Below, in pieces: positions 61,467 through 64,000 of a stretch of 64,000 nt of DNA. The DNA comes from Labilibacter marinus (GTDB lineage Bacteria; Bacteroidota; Bacteroidia; Bacteroidales; Marinilabiliaceae). The translations under genes and the position numbers were made by a program. The stretch spans positions 186,001-250,000 of the forward strand of contig NZ_LXYE02000012.1 in assembly GCF_001659685.2 (NCBI RefSeq), read 5' to 3'. The notes beneath the pieces are model-generated. The model searched no databases. It saw only the letters and a list, made by a program, of their open reading frames with translations, and was not told the DNA's origin. Positions within the stretch are counted from its first letter, which is position 1; every line of letters starts with the position of its first letter.

Positions 61467-61850
61467 GTCTTTAAATTTGTTCTACATGGTTTTCAAACCT
61501 TTCTGCTGGTTTGAATTTAATACTAAAAATAGGATTCGTTACAACTTCTTAATAAATCTTAAAATATGTAGAACTATTTAGGTTTATAGCTGTTTGGTCT
61601 GTTGGAAAAATATTTGATATAGTAACAGCTTGAGAATAATCAGTAGTATATAGTTATCTGTAATTCATATAATCTTATTTGACGCGGAATTAAATCTATT
61701 TTAGATCTGAATAATGGCGTTTCATCCTCTTAATTTAAATATTTGAAAGGATTGCCATTAGTTTTAAGATATCTAATCAATAGGATTTGTAGATGCTTTT
61801 TTATTCATCTAATAATGCCATATATTTTAAGGGGTAAATATCCGATATAA

Positions 61851-61979
61851 AAAATATGCATTTTAGAATTGCTTTTTGTAAAAGAAGCTTTAAATTGGGT
61901 GACGTTTTTAGACGATAAAAGAAAGACTCCAGGATTAGATGGTATGATGATTGGCCAAGGATACAATTGGTCATTTTAG
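61851..61979 (+). pseudogene. Possible reverse-transcriptase remnant (very tentative)
   Basis: A 42-codon open stretch with no start, ending at TAG (61977). Its middle reads DDKRKTPGLDGM, which resembles the NKGxPGIDGM block at the start of group II intron reverse transcriptases. Nothing else of such an enzyme or of a group II intron RNA (domain V) was found nearby. The rest of the 671-base gap (61397-62067) is very A/T-rich, with small hairpins but no supportable gene. Chance similarity is quite possible. Confidence 0.15.
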
Positions 61980-62067
61980 GGAAAGGAATCGTTCTCAAGC
62001 GATTATTATTTTTTTTGAATAACATCTTTAATTATAAGTAGATTAAAGTTAACTATAAATAAGTATC

Positions 62068-62676
62068 ATGCAATCAAAACTTCAGGAACTTACGGATAAG
62101 CTCTATTCCGATGGCATACAGAAAGCCAACGAAGAGGCGGATTCCATCATTACAAAGGCCAAGCAAGAGGCCGAAAGGATAGTTGAAGAGGCACAGAAAA
62201 AAGCCGCTGATAAAGTTGAAGAAGCAGAAAAACAAGCCGCTGAAACCAAGAGGAATGTAGAAGCAGAAATTAAACTAGCTTCACAGCAAGCCATTTCTTC
62301 TTTGCGTCAGAAAATAGGTAACAGTATTACGGTTGCTGTGTCGGAACCAACTTTAAAAGAAGTTTTTTCAGATAAGGATTATGTACAGTCTTTAATTAGT
62401 AAGCTAGTTGAAGGTTGGGGAAAAACAGGGAACTTTGATATTAACGTGGTTCTTCCTGAATCTGAAAAAGCAGAACTAGACAAAAAAATTGAAAAAAGCT
62501 TTGCTGCCGAAATCAATAAAGGATTATCATTTGAGTTTGATGCAGCTGTAAAAGCTGGGTTTAAAGTTGGGCCTTCGGATGGAAGTTATGTAATAAGCTT
62601 TACGGAGGGTGATTTCCAGAACTTCTTTAAATCATTCTTGCGCCCTAAAACAAATCAATTATTATTTGAAGCGTAA
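62068..62676 (+). CDS. atpE: V-type ATP synthase subunit E
   Basis: A 202-residue peripheral-stalk subunit. A long charged helix rich in Ala, Glu and Lys (about 15-90, ITKAKQEAERIVEEAQKKAA) is followed by a compact C-terminal domain, the standard NtpE/AtpE layout. It holds the catalytic head of the V/A-type ATPase in place while the rotor turns. It is the first gene of the operon that continues past the window end. Confidence 0.88.
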   Translation: MQSKLQELTDKLYSDGIQKANEEADSIITKAKQEAERIVEEAQKKAADKVEEAEKQAAETKRNVEAEIKLASQQAISSLRQKIGNSITVAVSEPTLKEVFSDKDYVQSLISKLVEGWGKTGNFDINVVLPESEKAELDKKIEKSFAAEINKGLSFEFDAAVKAGFKVGPSDGSYVISFTEGDFQNFFKSFLRPKTNQLLFEA

Positions 62677-62681
62677 AAGGC

Positions 62682-63545
62682 ATGGCAAAAAACTATTACT
62701 GTCTGGTTGCCGGTTTACCTGATTTATTATTAGGTGATAAAAAAGTGGCGTTTAATTCTATTGCACTGAAAGATATGTTGCAAGAAGAATTGAATACGCG
62801 TGACTTTAGTATGGCGCAAGCACTGTATTTGCCTTTCGATCATTACAACCTCATTAACTTATTGTTTCAACAACATAAAGAGTTTGACCCAAGAGGGAAT
62901 TACCTCTCACTGGAGTTAGAATCTTTAACAGATAAAAAAGAGCTTGAAGCAATAGAAGGAAGCGACTTTCCTACTTATTTAATTGACTTCTGTAAGCAAA
63001 TATTATTTGCAGAAGAGCCAATTGAAAAAGTGGATGCAGAGGTAATTTTGTTTAAAATGTATTCGGATTTCTTAACAGGTTTTTCCAATACGTTTTTATG
63101 CGAGTATCTTCAGTTTGAAATTAACCAGAAAAACATATTCACAGCGCTTACAGGTCGTAAGTTTGATATGGAGTTTGAAAAAGAGTTAATTGGAGATGGA
63201 GAGGTAGTAGAGGCTTTAGTAAAAAGCCGATCGAGAGACTTTGGCTTGGCCAATGAACTAGAGTATACTGAACCCTTAATTCAGATATACGAAGAAGAAA
63301 ATATTTTGGAACGTGAACTTAAAATTGATCGTTTAAAATGGAACTATCTAGATGAAAGTACATTCTTTAACTACTTTACGGTAGAAAGAGTATTGGCTTT
63401 TGTTTATAAATTATTGATAGTTGAACGATGGATTGCCTTAGATGAAGAAGAAGGCAAAAAGATGTTCCAAAAATTATTGAGCGAATTGGAAAGCAGTTAC
63501 GAATTTCCTGAAGAATATAAATTACGCCATGGAAAGAAAAAATAA
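62682..63545 (+). CDS. DUF2764 protein of the V-type ATPase operon
   Basis: A 287-residue helical protein (MAKNYYCLVAGLPDLLLGDKK) that matches DUF2764, found in Bacteroidota V-type ATPase operons between subunits E and A. The N-terminal block YYxLVAxLPDL resembles V-ATPase subunit C (NtpC), so it probably fills the place of the C subunit linking stator and rotor; that is inference. Five bases separate it from the E gene, and its end overlaps the A gene by 17 bases. Confidence 0.82.
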   Translation: MAKNYYCLVAGLPDLLLGDKKVAFNSIALKDMLQEELNTRDFSMAQALYLPFDHYNLINLLFQQHKEFDPRGNYLSLELESLTDKKELEAIEGSDFPTYLIDFCKQILFAEEPIEKVDAEVILFKMYSDFLTGFSNTFLCEYLQFEINQKNIFTALTGRKFDMEFEKELIGDGEVVEALVKSRSRDFGLANELEYTEPLIQIYEEENILERELKIDRLKWNYLDESTFFNYFTVERVLAFVYKLLIVERWIALDEEEGKKMFQKLLSELESSYEFPEEYKLRHGKKK

Positions 63546-64000
63546 AACCACCGGTGTTGTTGCCGGTATTATTGCCAACCTTGTAATTGTAGAGGTTGAA
63601 GGTCCTGTGGCCCAAAACGAAATTTGTTTTATTCAGCATCCAGAAAGTAACCTGATGGCTGAGGTAATTAAAATTTTGGGTAAAAATGTTTATGTACAGG
63701 TCTTTGAGAGCACCCGTGGATTAAAGATTGGAACCAAGGTGGAATTTGAAGGTCACTTATTAGAAGTGACGTTAGGGCCTGGAATCCTCTCAAGAAACTA
63801 CGATGGTCTTCAAAACGATTTAGATAAGATGGATGGTGTATTTCTGAAAAGAGGAGATTACACCGATCCGTTAAATAGAGAGAAAAAGTGGGACTGGACG
63901 CCGATTGCCAAAGCTGGTGAAGAGGTAAGTGCAGGTTCTTGGTTAGGCGAAGTTCCTGAAAACGGAATGCCACACCGTATTATGGTTCCTTTTAAATTTG
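63529..64000 (+). CDS. atpA: V-type ATP synthase catalytic subunit A (5' part)
   Basis: The first 157 codons of a gene cut by the window end. The product begins MERKNKTTGVVAGIIANLVI with the N-terminal beta-barrel (VEVEGPVAQNEICFIQ), then LGPGILSRNYDGLQNDLDKM, a hallmark of V/A-type A subunits, and part of the non-homologous insert (WDWTPIAKAGEEV). The Walker A loop lies beyond the window. The ATG overlaps the DUF2764 gene by 17 bases in another frame, indicating coupled translation. Confidence 0.9.
   Translation, partial: MERKNKTTGVVAGIIANLVIVEVEGPVAQNEICFIQHPESNLMAEVIKILGKNVYVQVFESTRGLKIGTKVEFEGHLLEVTLGPGILSRNYDGLQNDLDKMDGVFLKRGDYTDPLNREKKWDWTPIAKAGEEVSAGSWLGEVPENGMPHRIMVPFKF

Noticed and set aside
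61801-62025. Minus-strand 74-codon ORF before the V-ATPase operon
   Set aside because: No recognisable features, strongly A/T-driven composition, and no promoter or context.

Overview
This window is from a member of the Bacteroidota, most likely a marine anaerobe or facultative anaerobe near the Bacteroidales/Marinilabiliales (the order is inferred). Supporting signs are a complete sprA gene, a protein with a type IX secretion (T9SS) sorting domain, an Rnf operon in the order B-C-D-G-E-A, a V-type ATPase operon containing a DUF2764 gene, low GC, and many promoters fitting the Bacteroidota TTTG/TAnnTTTG pattern. Most genes are ordinary chromosomal genes. I saw no rRNA, tRNA, CRISPR array, phage or intact insertion sequence.

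Layout. 1-7.8 kb: the start of a cobalamin adenosyltransferase gene (cut by the window), a LolD/MacB-type ABC ATPase, a methyltransferase, an XRE/DUF2975 pair, a patatin-like protein, oxyR divergent from dps, purT, and a chemotaxis-type receptor. 8-12.1 kb: recG, then about 1.2 kb holding four copies of a structured repeat with a GxxExxY gene between copies two and three. 12.4-17.9 kb: an rseC-like gene and rnfBCDGEA, the Na+/H+-translocating ferredoxin:NAD+ oxidoreductase. 18-20.3 kb: an SPFH protein, a ribbon-helix-helix protein and two small unknowns. 20.3-27.7 kb, minus strand: a DUF3857/transglutaminase/DUF2569 protein and a TolC-HlyD-ABC exporter whose ABC subunit has altered nucleotide-site motifs. 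28-37.9 kb: thiL, ruvA, sprA and a lipoprotein.

38.2-46.2 kb: DUF5063, a 3'-5' exonuclease, an RlmI-like methyltransferase, a DEAD-box helicase, tex, and an AGCS symporter with an extra loop domain. 46.3-49.5 kb: a membrane TPR regulator with a LuxR-like HTH, a 65-residue secreted peptide precursor with two near-identical repeats, and two SpoIIAA-like proteins. 49.6-59.5 kb: a GH20 hexosaminidase with a B12-type radical SAM protein, then an RND efflux operon. 59.5-64 kb: a T9SS cargo protein behind a long leader, a gene-poor gap, and the start of the V-ATPase operon.

The best candidate for an undescribed system is 46.3-49.5 kb. The peptide repeats differ only at synonymous positions, the peptide promoter carries two head-to-tail 11-bp repeats, and the regulator upstream is built to sense outside the cytoplasm and act on DNA. 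The second candidate is the structured repeat family around the GxxExxY gene at 10.3-11.5 kb.
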